From CATOSD01 sp965226695 (GTDB taxonomy: Bacteria > Chloroflexota > Dehalococcoidia > Lucifugimonadales > CATOSD01): a DNA stretch of 64,000 nucleotides. Both the position numbers and the translations under genes were made by a program. Position 1 is the first letter of the stretch. Every line of letters begins with the position of its first letter. Shown here piece after piece: positions 16,167-24,305 of the stretch. The notes under the pieces were generated by a model. It did not search any database. It had not been told where the DNA came from and worked only from the letters and a program-made list of their open reading frames with translations. Where the stretch lies: contig OZ245405.1 of the NCBI GenBank assembly GCA_965226695.1, positions 2,976,001 through 3,040,000 on the forward strand, in the 5' to 3' direction.

Positions 16167-18450
16167 CTAGAACTCGAAAGGACCGATGGACAGCGTCTGT
16201 CGACGTCCATTCTTGCCTCGGCCTCCGTGATTGTCGCCACCGTACTCCCTGTCTTTCGGAGTGACGAATATTTCAAAGGTGTGGAGTACCGAACCAGATA
16301 GGAATCCAAAGTCGTAAGAGCAGGCGACCTCGTGTCCCCGTGTCACGCATGAAGTTACGCGGTCTATGGCTGATTGGAATGGGACAAGGCGGCGAATGCC
16401 CCATTTGACCTCAAAAGTGACATCCGCGAGGGTTACGGGAACACAGCCAGGCTCAAAGGTCCAGTTAGCAGTAATGATATCCCCCAAGCGGCTGACAGTC
16501 AGTCCGCTGACGGTGGGAACAACTGGTTGGCTGCAGACAATGAATCTAGGGTGGCCCTCTATGTGTCGAAGGTCGCGGGCCGTTACCGGCCAGCCCTTGT
16601 CGTTCACTCTGGCAGTGCCCCAAAAATAGATATGCGTTGCGATAACCCGATTACCAAGGCCTGGTATCAGTCGGTTTCCGTTTCGGGCCCATTTGCAAAG
16701 CTCATATGCATCGAGGGCACTATCCTGACACCCCCACTTTGAGATGTCAGCCTTGAACTTGGCGTCGGCAAGCGCCTTGTTTCTGGGGTTCCAGGCCTCA
16801 TCGAGTTCTGTGCCCTCGGGAGGGGCAGTGAGGCTTGTGTTCGCATCCATTCCCGCCAACTCCTGCAGGCCACCGTAAGCGACGTCGTGCTTCAGGCACG
16901 AAGGTATCGGGCCGTCTGGCGATAATGTGCACTCCCAGTCCCCTCGATCTAGCCAAGCGAAACGAACGAGTGTATTGGGAATCGATGGCTCTCCTCAATC
17001 GTTCTGCGTCCCTGTTTGGCTTATCCCCCTCGACCCAGAAGTCGTGCGGCGTGGCGAACACCAGGCAGTTGAGCACCACCAGCTTGTTGGTGAGCGTCAG
17101 GTCCGCTCCGTTACTAACGCTCTTGGGTAGACAGTCAAGGCCCGTTCCGACAACCGGCAGTTCTTCTTCATCGGGGCCATCCCGCGTAGATTTGCCGCCA
17201 CCACTGGGGGGATCATACAGCGGCGCGGTGAACTCGCCCGGCTCGAACGTCGTGGCTCCCAAGTACGATATGAACTTAAGCTCATCAGGATCACCGAGGT
17301 TAGATTCGAAAAGCAGGCCCTGAGGCGTCTCCAGCCATGCGGCGTACTCGGTGTTGCCGGCCTTCAGCCTCGCGAGCTCGTCGCGGGTCACGCTCCGGTT
17401 GGCGTTGAACATGGCCGTCGATGTCGCTGCACAGTCGCCGCCCGCCTCCATCCTCGCCTTCACGTCGCCAGTATAGCTCGCCAACAAGTCGTCGAACGTG
17501 GCGAACGTCACCGCCGGCGGCATTGTCGGCGCTCTTGAGTCGGAAGGGCTCTTCGGACCGGGGCCGGTGCTGGTGGTGCTAGTGGCGTTCATGCAGCTCA
17601 GCAGTGAGGTCTGAGCATTCGTGTAGTCGGTCGACGTCGCCACCGCCGCCGACAGCTCCCCGATCATCTCCGCCACGATGTCCCACTCGTCCCACGTCAC
17701 GTACACCGGCCCAGACTCCGCCGACGCAACCACCGGGTGGCTCACCACCACCCGGAACTTGCGCGTGCCCCGCGTCGCCGACGTCACGTCCTTCGTGGCC
17801 GAGGTCGTCGTGGCCCCCAGGTCCGTCCATGCGCCGCTCGACCACTCCTGCCACTGGTACACGGCCCCCGACGGCGCCTCAGCCGTGGCCGTCAGCGTCA
17901 CCGTGCTCGTCGCCGCCGGCCCCGACCGCGGATACGCGGGGGACGACGTGACGGTAACCGTCATGGGCTTCCACTGGATCGCAATCGGATAGGACTCTAC
18001 CGGCGTCCCCGAGGTGTACGCTACCACTACCCTGAAAGACCGGTACCCCGCGACGCTGGACGACTCGCTCCTTGTGGCTGAGGTGGTCGTCACCCCAAGG
18101 TCTGTCCAGCTACCCGCGCTCCACTCCTGCCACTGGTACGACGACACTGTGCCGCTCGACCCTGTCGTCGATACGGTCATCGTAACCGCCTGTCCCACGA
18201 ACGGGCTCTGAAGATCGACCCCGATTGTGGGCGAACATGCCGAAGTTGCCCGCGACACGCTGGACGAGGCGCTGCCAAAGGTCGTCGAGTAGGGCGAGCC
18301 GTCGCCCCGCGCGCTCACCCTGAAGTGGTAGGTCGTGCCGCACTCCAGGCCCGTGGCCGTCCCGCTGGTGTCGCCGGTCTCCGAGCCCGCGTCCGTCCAG
18401 GGGCCGCTGCTGTTTGTGCTCCGCTCCAGCTTGTACCGGTAGGCGAAGGA
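16167..18450 (-). pseudogene. FN3/PLA2-like family protein, 5'-truncated and frameshifted (copy 2)
   Basis: Homology to copy 1 starts abruptly in the middle of an FN3 repeat (YRYKLERST at about 18440), just after the end of the membrane gene of copy 1, so the N-terminus and signal peptide are missing. The frame runs through one half FN3, two Ig-like domains and the helical region, then shifts at about 16963-16970, where CGTT is duplicated relative to copy 3. The rest, with PSCLKHDVAYG (HD motif) and the FN3-like end GPFEF, reads in another frame to 16167. The shift separates the PLA2-like motif from the rest. Confidence 0.82.
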
Positions 18451-18455
18451 ATGGT

Positions 18456-19004
18456 TCAGAATTGGTTATTCATTTCAAGTTGTCCCTCGAAATATAGAGG
18501 TCCTAGCAGGAGCACTGCACTGACAGTGAACATCGCGAAGGGCAAGACTTGGTGAAGGCGGGGCAGACCGTCGGGGGCTCCGGTGTGGGGGGGCGCAATG
18601 ATCAACCACACTAGGGACGAGAGCCAGGCGATCGCCGCTACGGGTACCCACACCTTCATGTAGCTGGCGTACCAGTAGCTCTCGTCCGAACCGAAGCCCA
18701 AGAAAGTGAGCCCGAATGCAAGCTGCATCATCCAAGCGGCATACAACAAGGCGAATACGAGTCCGGTGAAAAATCCGGTGTCCTCCGGATTCCAGTCTTC
18801 CAACATTGCGAGAATCCATGGAATCAAGAAGGCCATCGAGTACAAGCCGCCTCTGAGCGCATAGCGAACACCCTTGTACCCCCGCCGGGCCATTGCTAGA
18901 TACAGAATCAGAGCGGCGAAGGGAGACCAACCAAAGCCGAGCAGAACGAGCGGCCCCAGTGCCAGCGTGCCGAGAATTGCGCCCCAAAAGAGAAGCAGTT
19001 CCAT
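18456..19004 (-). CDS. Multipass membrane protein, putative immunity protein of copy 1
   Basis: A 182-residue protein with about five membrane helices. It is a distant homologue of the two membrane proteins at 13274 and 15537 (shared FAALILYLA, GVRYALRGGLYS and LPFAMFTVSA patterns). Its ATG shares one base with the stop of the small membrane gene at 19004-19318, so the two are translationally coupled behind copy 1. Its stop marks the breakpoint where the truncated copy 2 begins. Confidence 0.76.
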   Translation of the reverse strand: MELLLFWGAILGTLALGPLVLLGFGWSPFAALILYLAMARRGYKGVRYALRGGLYSMAFLIPWILAMLEDWNPEDTGFFTGLVFALLYAAWMMQLAFGLTFLGFGSDESYWYASYMKVWVPVAAIAWLSSLVWLIIAPPHTGAPDGLPRLHQVLPFAMFTVSAVLLLGPLYFEGQLEMNNQF

Positions 19005-19318
19005 CAGTCGGTTATCTCAGAGTAACAACTCAAGACAAACATTAAGACACCCGCAGCCAAGACGACCAGAACCAAAATGTGTGCGAAGCGGTCACGTGTT
19101 GTAAGACGCAATTTCAGCCCCAGCCAAAACGCCGTCCAAGCGTAGAATCCGAGCACTCCATTTATCCATGACGTCGTGTAACGCCAGCGGACCAGTTGGT
19201 CCGACCTTAAGTAGTCTTCGGCCATTACCACCGAGACCACTATCAACGCCAATACGGCGACTGCGGCGGACACAATCAGTCCTCCGCCAAGTCTCCTATG
19301 CATGATCAGAATTCCCAT
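19004..19318 (-). CDS. Small three-helix membrane protein of the copy 1 unit
   Basis: A 104-residue protein with about three hydrophobic helices, overlapping the end of the FN3/PLA2-like gene by 13 bases and followed by the 182-residue membrane protein. No homologue is present behind copies 2 and 3, so the copy 1 unit has an extra gene. Function unknown; a second immunity protein or accessory membrane partner is possible. Confidence 0.68.
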   Translation of the reverse strand: MGILIMHRRLGGGLIVSAAVAVLALIVVSVVMAEDYLRSDQLVRWRYTTSWINGVLGFYAWTAFWLGLKLRLTTRDRFAHILVLVVLAAGVLMFVLSCYSEITD

Positions 19319-22146
19319 GGGCCGACCATAACAGTGTACTTCCGCCCTGTATTGCCCGCACCACCGTAGTGTTCGCCGCCATATTCTTTGTCCCGAGGAA
19401 CCACGTAGATCGACACCCTTGAGATCACCTTACCCTCGGGTAGGTAGGACAGATCGTAGGCACAGGTCAAACGATTGCCTGTTGCAGTGCACGTGTCGAC
19501 GTCACTACTGTATAGATGGACACGGCTACCAATGATCACGTGCCAGTTGACAGTAAACGACACGTCGGCGAGGGTAGCGGGAACGCAGCCCGGCTCGAAA
19601 TTCCAACTGGCAGTCACAACGTCGCCTGATCTACTAGCAGTCAATCCACTGACCGTAGGCGCCACCGGTTGGGGACATACGATGAACCTTGGCAACCCAT
19701 CTATGTGACTAAGGTCACGTGTCGTGACCGGCCACCCCTTGTGGTTCACCCTGGCCGTGCCCCAGAAATAGATTCGCTCTGCCATAGAGGCATTGCTAAC
19801 CCGTGAACACATCAGATAGGCTAGGACACCACTTTGGTCCTGGCACCCCCACTTTGATATGTCAGCCTTGAACTTTGCATCGGCAAGCGCCTTGTTACGG
19901 GGGTTCCACGCCTCATCCAACTCGGTGCCATCCGGATCGGAAGTCAGGTCTGCTGTCGCATCCAGGCCGGCGAACTTCTGGAGGCTTCCGTAGGCGACGT
20001 CGTGCTTCAGACATGACGGAACAGGACCTTCCGGTGCGGGGTCAGTGCAGACCCAGTCCCCTCGATTGAGCCAAGCGAAACGAGCGGAAGGCGAATCAAT
20101 GGCTCTCCTCAATCGTTCGGCGTCCCTGCTTACGTTATCACCTTGCACCCAGTAGTCGTGCGGCGTCGAGAACACCAGGCAGTTGAGCACCACCAGCTTG
20201 TTGGTGAGCGTCAGGTCCGCTCCGTTACTAACGCCCTGGGGCAGGCAGTCAAGGCCCGTTCCGACAACCGGCAGTTCTTCTTCATCCGGACCATCCCGCG
20301 TAGATTTCCCGCCACCACTGGGGGGATCATACAGCGGCGCCGTAAACTGGCCCGGCTCGAACGTCGTGGCTCCCAAATACGATATGAATTTTAGCTCATC
20401 AGGATCGCCGAGGTTCGCCTCGAACAACTCGCCCTGAGGCGTCGCCAGCCATGCCGCGTACGTGGTGTTCGCGGCCTTCAGTCTCGCGAGTTCCGCCCGC
20501 GCCACGCTCTCGTTCGTGCTGAACATCGTGCTGGACGTCGCAGCGCAGTCGCCGCCTGCCTCCATCCTCGCCTTCACGTCGCCCGTGTAGCTCGCCAGCA
20601 CGTCGTCGAACGTGGCAAACGTCACCGCCGGCGGTGTAGTCTCAGAGTCCCCGCTCGCTCCGGAGCTGGCGCTCATGCAGGTCAGCAGCGCGGCCTCGTC
20701 TCTCCTGTAGGCAGTCGACGTCGCCACCGCCGCCGACAACTCCCCGATCATCTCCGCCACGATGTCCCACTCGTCCCACGTCACGTACACCGGCTCCGAC
20801 TCCGCCGACGCAACCACCGCGTGGCTCACCACTACCCTGAACTTGCGGGTGCCCCGCGTGGCGGACGTCACGTCCTTCGTCGCCGAGGTCGTCGTGGCCC
20901 CCAAAGCCCTCCACGCGCCGCTCGACCACTCCTGCCACTGGTAGACGACCCCCGACGGCACGTCCCCACCGGCGGTGAGCGTAACCGTACTCGTCGCCGC
21001 CGGCCCGGACTGGGGAAACTCAGGCGAAGCCGACACGTCGACGCTCATCTCCCGCCACTGGATCGCAATCGGATAGGACTCCACCGGCGTCCCCGAGGTG
21101 TACGCTACCACTACCCTGAAAGACCGGTACCCCGCGACACTGGACGACTCGCTCATCGTGGCTGAGGTGGTCGTCACCCCAAGGTCTGTCCAGCTACCCG
21201 CGCTCCACTCCTGCCACTGGTAGGACGACACAGTGCCGCTCGACCCTGTCGTCGACACTGTCATCGTAACCGACTGTCCCACGAACGGGTTCTGAACATC
21301 GACCCCGATTGTGGGCGAACATGCCGAAGTTGCCCGCGACACGCTGGACGAGGCGCTGCCAAAGGTCGTCGAGTAAGGCGAGCCGTCGCCGCGCGCGCTC
21401 ACCCTGAAGTAGTAGGTCGTGCCGCACTCCAGGCCCGTGGCCGTCCCGCTCGTGTCGCCGGTCTCCGAGCCCACGTCCGTCCAGGGGCCGCTGCTGCTGG
21501 TGCTCCGCTCCAGCTTGTACCGGTAGGCGTTGGTCACCGGGTTCCAACTCAGGCTCACGCTGGCATCGGTGGATGACGTCACGCTGAGCCCGGTCGGCGC
21601 AGGCGCCGTTGAACACTCCGAGGTCGCTCTCGAACGTGTCGATGACGTGCCCCCAAAGGTTGTCGAGTAAGGCGATCCGTCGCCGCGCGCGCTCACCCTG
21701 AAATAGTAGGTGGTGTCGCAGTCCAGGCCCGTGGCCGTTCCGCTGGTGTCGCCGGTCTCTGAGCCCGCATCCGTCCAGGGTCCGCTGCTGCTGGTGCTCC
21801 GCTCCAGCTTGTACCGGTAGGCATTGGTCACGGGGTTCCAACTCAGGCTCACGCTGGCATCGGTGGATGACGTCACGCTCAGTCCGGTCGGAGCCGGCGC
21901 CGTTGAACACTCCGAGGTCGCTCTCGAACGTGTCGATGACGTGTCCCCAAAGGTAGTCGAGTAAGGCGTGCCGTCGCCCCGCGCGCTCACCCTGAAGTAG
22001 TAGGTCGTGTCGCAGTCCAGGCCGCTGGCTGTCTCGCTGGTGCTGCCGGTCTCAGAGCCCGCATCCGTCCAGGGGCCGCTGCTGCTGGTGCTCCGCTCCA
22101 GCTTGTACCGGTAGGCATCGGGCACCGAGTACCAACGCAGACTCAC
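19306..22146 (-). CDS. Large FN3/Ig-like repeat protein with phospholipase-A2-like motif (copy 1)
   Basis: A 946-codon open frame. Domains in order: three fibronectin type III repeats of 98 residues (1-272, SVSLSWNPVTNAYRYKLER in each), two Ig-like domains with YQWQEWS (about 273-450), a helical segment beginning DEWDIVAEMIGELSAAVA, a GGGKSTRDGPDEEELPVVG stretch, a phospholipase-A2-like site PSCLKHDVAYGSLQKF near residue 713 followed by NKALADAKFKADISKWGC, and a C-terminal FN3-like domain. The HD pair with the later Asp and Cys fits the bacterial PLA2 fold (PF09056), by eye only. It is probably secreted, but the signal peptide upstream is in another frame (22290-22352); the GTG at 22146 is just the first in-frame start. 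A membrane protein pair follows. Confidence 0.78.
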   Translation of the reverse strand: MSLRWYSVPDAYRYKLERSTSSSGPWTDAGSETGSTSETASGLDCDTTYYFRVSARGDGTPYSTTFGDTSSTRSRATSECSTAPAPTGLSVTSSTDASVSLSWNPVTNAYRYKLERSTSSSGPWTDAGSETGDTSGTATGLDCDTTYYFRVSARGDGSPYSTTFGGTSSTRSRATSECSTAPAPTGLSVTSSTDASVSLSWNPVTNAYRYKLERSTSSSGPWTDVGSETGDTSGTATGLECGTTYYFRVSARGDGSPYSTTFGSASSSVSRATSACSPTIGVDVQNPFVGQSVTMTVSTTGSSGTVSSYQWQEWSAGSWTDLGVTTTSATMSESSSVAGYRSFRVVVAYTSGTPVESYPIAIQWREMSVDVSASPEFPQSGPAATSTVTLTAGGDVPSGVVYQWQEWSSGAWRALGATTTSATKDVTSATRGTRKFRVVVSHAVVASAESEPVYVTWDEWDIVAEMIGELSAAVATSTAYRRDEAALLTCMSASSGASGDSETTPPAVTFATFDDVLASYTGDVKARMEAGGDCAATSSTMFSTNESVARAELARLKAANTTYAAWLATPQGELFEANLGDPDELKFISYLGATTFEPGQFTAPLYDPPSGGGKSTRDGPDEEELPVVGTGLDCLPQGVSNGADLTLTNKLVVLNCLVFSTPHDYWVQGDNVSRDAERLRRAIDSPSARFAWLNRGDWVCTDPAPEGPVPSCLKHDVAYGSLQKFAGLDATADLTSDPDGTELDEAWNPRNKALADAKFKADISKWGCQDQSGVLAYLMCSRVSNASMAERIYFWGTARVNHKGWPVTTRDLSHIDGLPRFIVCPQPVAPTVSGLTASRSGDVVTASWNFEPGCVPATLADVSFTVNWHVIIGSRVHLYSSDVDTCTATGNRLTCAYDLSYLPEGKVISRVSIYVVPRDKEYGGEHYGGAGNTGRKYTVMVGPWEF

Positions 22147-22169
22147 GCTGTTTGCCGTGGACGACGTAA
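21288..22169 (-). repeat. Three tandem 294-bp repeats encoding FN3 domains
   Basis: Near-identical units recur with an exact period of 294 bases (98 codons), for example the CCAGGG(G/T)CCGCTG segment at 21481, 21775 and 22069. Differences are few and mostly third-position, so the repeats were amplified or homogenised recently. They form the N-terminal stalk of the copy 1 protein; half a unit is also present at the truncated start of copy 2 (18300-18440). Confidence 0.9.
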
Positions 22170-22289
22170 CCCTGAGTCCGGTCGGCGCGGGCGCGTCTGC
22201 CTCCCCTTGGTCGGGACCATCCCGGCCCTCGGCCTCGGGAGTGGGATTCTTAGGCGGCTCCTGCGCCGCCGCGGTAGGAGGGTACCAAC

Positions 22290-22352
22290 GATTAGCATAG
22301 CTGGAAAGAGGGTCGCCTACGCAGCCGTGAACAGTTTGAAAGTTGGTCTCAT
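22290..22352 (-). other. Displaced signal peptide of copy 1 (nonsense plus frameshift)
   Basis: The ATG at 22352, with GAGG nine bases upstream, encodes MRPTFKLFTAA, then a TAG at 22319-22317, then a hydrophobic run ATLFPAMLIVGTLLP. Past the run of CGG triplets the FN3 protein continues in a different frame as TAAAQEPPKNP, a plausible signal-peptidase region. Together these read as the original secretion signal interrupted by one stop and one indel. Confidence 0.6.
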
Positions 22353-22429
22353 TCAGCTATGCCTCGCTTCTGCCCAGGCTTTCGCGAAGCGACCGCAACA
22401 CCGGTCCCTCCGCACGGAGAAGGTTTACC

Positions 22430-22482
22430 GGCCCCATCCTAGCATAACTATTGTAAGAAATACGTCAGATAGTATCTGATGT
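22430..22482 (-). promoter_or_regulatory. Palindromic operator candidate and weak promoter upstream of copy 1
   Basis: TCAGATA-G-TATCTGA at 22465-22479 is a perfect 7-bp inverted repeat, extendable to ten bases a side with one mismatch (22462-22482). On the minus strand it overlaps a possible -35 (CTGACG) 16 bases before TATGCT. It lies about 110 bases upstream of the original start of copy 1, so it could be its regulated promoter. Confidence 0.35.
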
Positions 22483-22505
22483 AGCGTGAGATACCGCTCC
22501 TCACT

Positions 22506-22535
22506 CGCCAAACGTCGGTTTTGCGCCGTTTGGCG
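22506..22535. promoter_or_regulatory. 9-bp inverted repeat
   Basis: CGCCAAACG and CGTTTGGCG flank a 12-base spacer (22515-22526). Perfect arms; it could be an operator or an RNA hairpin. The stretch 22540-23205 between it and apt holds only repeats and no supported gene. Confidence 0.4.
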
Positions 22536-22729
22536 ACAGCGCGGTGTGACACGGCTGCAGGCCGAGCCGGTGGATGCGCGAGGCGCGGAATGCCGAGGCG
22601 TCTGCACGGGAAAGCAAGCTCTCGAACTGTCCTCGTCGGGCGCGAACCTATCCTCTCAACCCCTCTTGAGTCTTGCGCACATCCGTGCTATTATCTCCGC
22701 GACCCAAATGTCCCTTCCCCCACCTCTCC

Positions 22730-22762
22730 GTCATTCCGGCCCCCGAGCCGGAATCCAGGGGC
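22730..22762. repeat. Type C palindromic repeat
   Basis: GTCATTCCGGCCCCCGAGCC followed by GGAATCCAGGGGC: the inverted pair ATTCCGGC...GCCGGAAT. A second copy is at 40503-40535, with CTAG in place of CGAG at the centre. Confidence 0.8.
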
Positions 22763-22788
22763 GGGGCCGCGTCCTGCCCGCCGCGGTC

Positions 22789-22850
22789 CCTTCCCCCTCG
22801 ATGGGCGAAGGCCAGAGCCTGCCACGCACCTGATACGCGAATGGGGGTGA
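22789..22850. repeat. Degenerate composite repeat
   Basis: CCTTCCCCCTCGATGGGCG is followed by a decayed type A element (AGCCTGCCACGCACCTGATA, 22816-22839) and ATGGGGGTGA. Same layout as 11184-11245. Confidence 0.65.
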
Positions 22851-23058
22851 ATATGCCAAACTGGGACCTCCGGCGACCTGTCTCGTTTCTGTCACATAGC
22901 ACAACTTTTCCGTGCAGATCCGTCTCGTCAGCGTTTCATTTCATCTCGTTTCGATAGCGCCTCCAGCTAGGGAGTGGCACAGAATGACACAGAATGACCC
23001 ACTTTTCGCCGAAAAACTCGCCCACGGGCTGCCTGAAGCCCTTCTACACCTGCTTTAG

Positions 23059-23083
23059 AGCCTGCCCCGTACTCGATACGGGG
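23059..23083. repeat. Type A element
   Basis: AGCCTG followed by CCCCGTACTCGATACGGGG, here without the flanking older palindrome. Upstream at 22979-22997 the decamer CACAGAATGA is directly repeated. Confidence 0.8.
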
Positions 23084-23205
23084 CCCGCCCACCCGAATGC
23101 CTACCTGGCCGGCACAGGCCCCAGAAATATCGCCTACTTGACCGCCCTACCACCGCCAACTATCATTCAACCAAGTATTAGCCTGTTTTCAGTGTGGTTG
23201 GCGCG

Positions 23206-23718
23206 GTGAAGCTTCAGGACTACATCAGGGAGATCGAGGACTTTCCGCATGAGGGCATCCTCTACCGCGACATTACGCCCCTGCTCAAAGACGCCGCGGC
23301 GTTCAGCGCGGCCCTCTCCCGCATGGCCGAGTTCTGCGAGCGCGTGCGGCCCGACGCCATCGCGAGCGTCGAGTCGCGCGGCTTCCTGTTCGCCGCGCCG
23401 CTGGCGCAGTCGCTCGCCAAGCCGCTCGTCCCGATTCGGAAGAAGGGCAAGCTACCCTACACCACACACACCGTGTCTTACACGCTCGAATACGGCGCCG
23501 ACTCCCTGGAGCTGCACACCGACGCTTTCGCCAGTGGCCAGCGGGTGGTGATCGTGGACGACCTGCTCGCCACCGGGGGCACGCTTGCCGCGGCAGGGGA
23601 GCTGATCGAAACGGCGGGCGCGAGCGTCGCGGGCGTCGCCGTGCTCATCGAGCTTGCCGAGCTCGGCGGCAGAGACAGGCTGCGGAACTACGAGACCTAC
23701 TCGATTATCGAGTACTAG
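23206..23718 (+). CDS. apt: Adenine phosphoribosyltransferase
   Basis: About 170 residues; salvages adenine to AMP using PRPP. KLQDYIREIEDFPHEGI is the typical opening, ESRGFLFAAPLA and RKKGKLPY bind the base and flexible loop, and VVIVDDLLATGGT is the PRPP-binding motif. I chose the GTG at 23206 because MKLQDYI fits the family start; a GTG at 23194 is in frame. No Shine-Dalgarno is evident for either. Confidence 0.93.
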   Translation: MKLQDYIREIEDFPHEGILYRDITPLLKDAAAFSAALSRMAEFCERVRPDAIASVESRGFLFAAPLAQSLAKPLVPIRKKGKLPYTTHTVSYTLEYGADSLELHTDAFASGQRVVIVDDLLATGGTLAAAGELIETAGASVAGVAVLIELAELGGRDRLRNYETYSIIEY

Positions 23719-23776
23719 CGCCCATGACTGATGCGCGCAGTCAAACCAACCACTAGAACTCTGGGGAGGTGCCCTA

Positions 23777-24244
23777 ATGACCACGGAAAACAACCTGGAG
23801 TCCCTCATATCGTCCGTAGAGCAGTCTGTGGAGGCGGGGCTGTCGTACTTCGAGGACGCCGGCGCCGAATCCAAGGTGAAGATCGAGCTGTGGACGCCCC
23901 GCGAGGTTCTCGTCCACATGGTCTACTGGCACCAGGCCACCGTCGATGGCATGGAGGCGGTCACTTCGGGCCAGACGCCCTACCGCATCTACGCCTCCAC
24001 CGACGAGATGAACGCCCGGGCCGTAGGCAGGGCGTCGGGCAAAAGCATCGCCCGGCTGGCGGATGAGGCGCGCCAACTCCAGGCGCGGCTTTCGGCAGCG
24101 ACAAGGCAGATGCCAGATCCAGATGCGGTGATCATGGTGCGCGGCGACGGCTCGGAAGCCTCCACCGTACAGCGCCTCGAGCGCATCCGGTCGCACTGGG
24201 ATGCCCACGTCGAGGAGCTCCAAAGCCAGGAAGGCCAGGAGTAG
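23777..24244 (+). CDS. DinB/maleylpyruvate isomerase-like four-helix protein
   Basis: A 155-residue alpha-helical protein with histidines spaced as in the DinB-like metal site (LVHMVYWHQATVDG and later RIRSHWDAHVEEL). Function in this superfamily is diverse (thiol-dependent transferases, ClbS-like resistance). ATG at 23777 with GGGGAGG seven bases upstream. It sits between apt and a kinase-like gene in the same direction. Confidence 0.7.
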   Translation: MTTENNLESLISSVEQSVEAGLSYFEDAGAESKVKIELWTPREVLVHMVYWHQATVDGMEAVTSGQTPYRIYASTDEMNARAVGRASGKSIARLADEARQLQARLSAATRQMPDPDAVIMVRGDGSEASTVQRLERIRSHWDAHVEELQSQEGQE

Positions 24245-24305
24245 ACTTCCCGCGCGGACAGCCCGCGCGGCTTGCAACCGAAACATGAAGCTGGAGAGGT
24301 GAGCT

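Noticed and set aside
21288..22169. Tandem repeats considered as CRISPR
   Set aside because: The 294-bp period is coding and in frame (FN3 domains); there are no short repeats with unique spacers.
22486..22833. Plus-strand frames in the 22.5-22.9 kb spacer
   Set aside because: They run through palindromic repeats, lack ribosome sites and have no recognisable protein.
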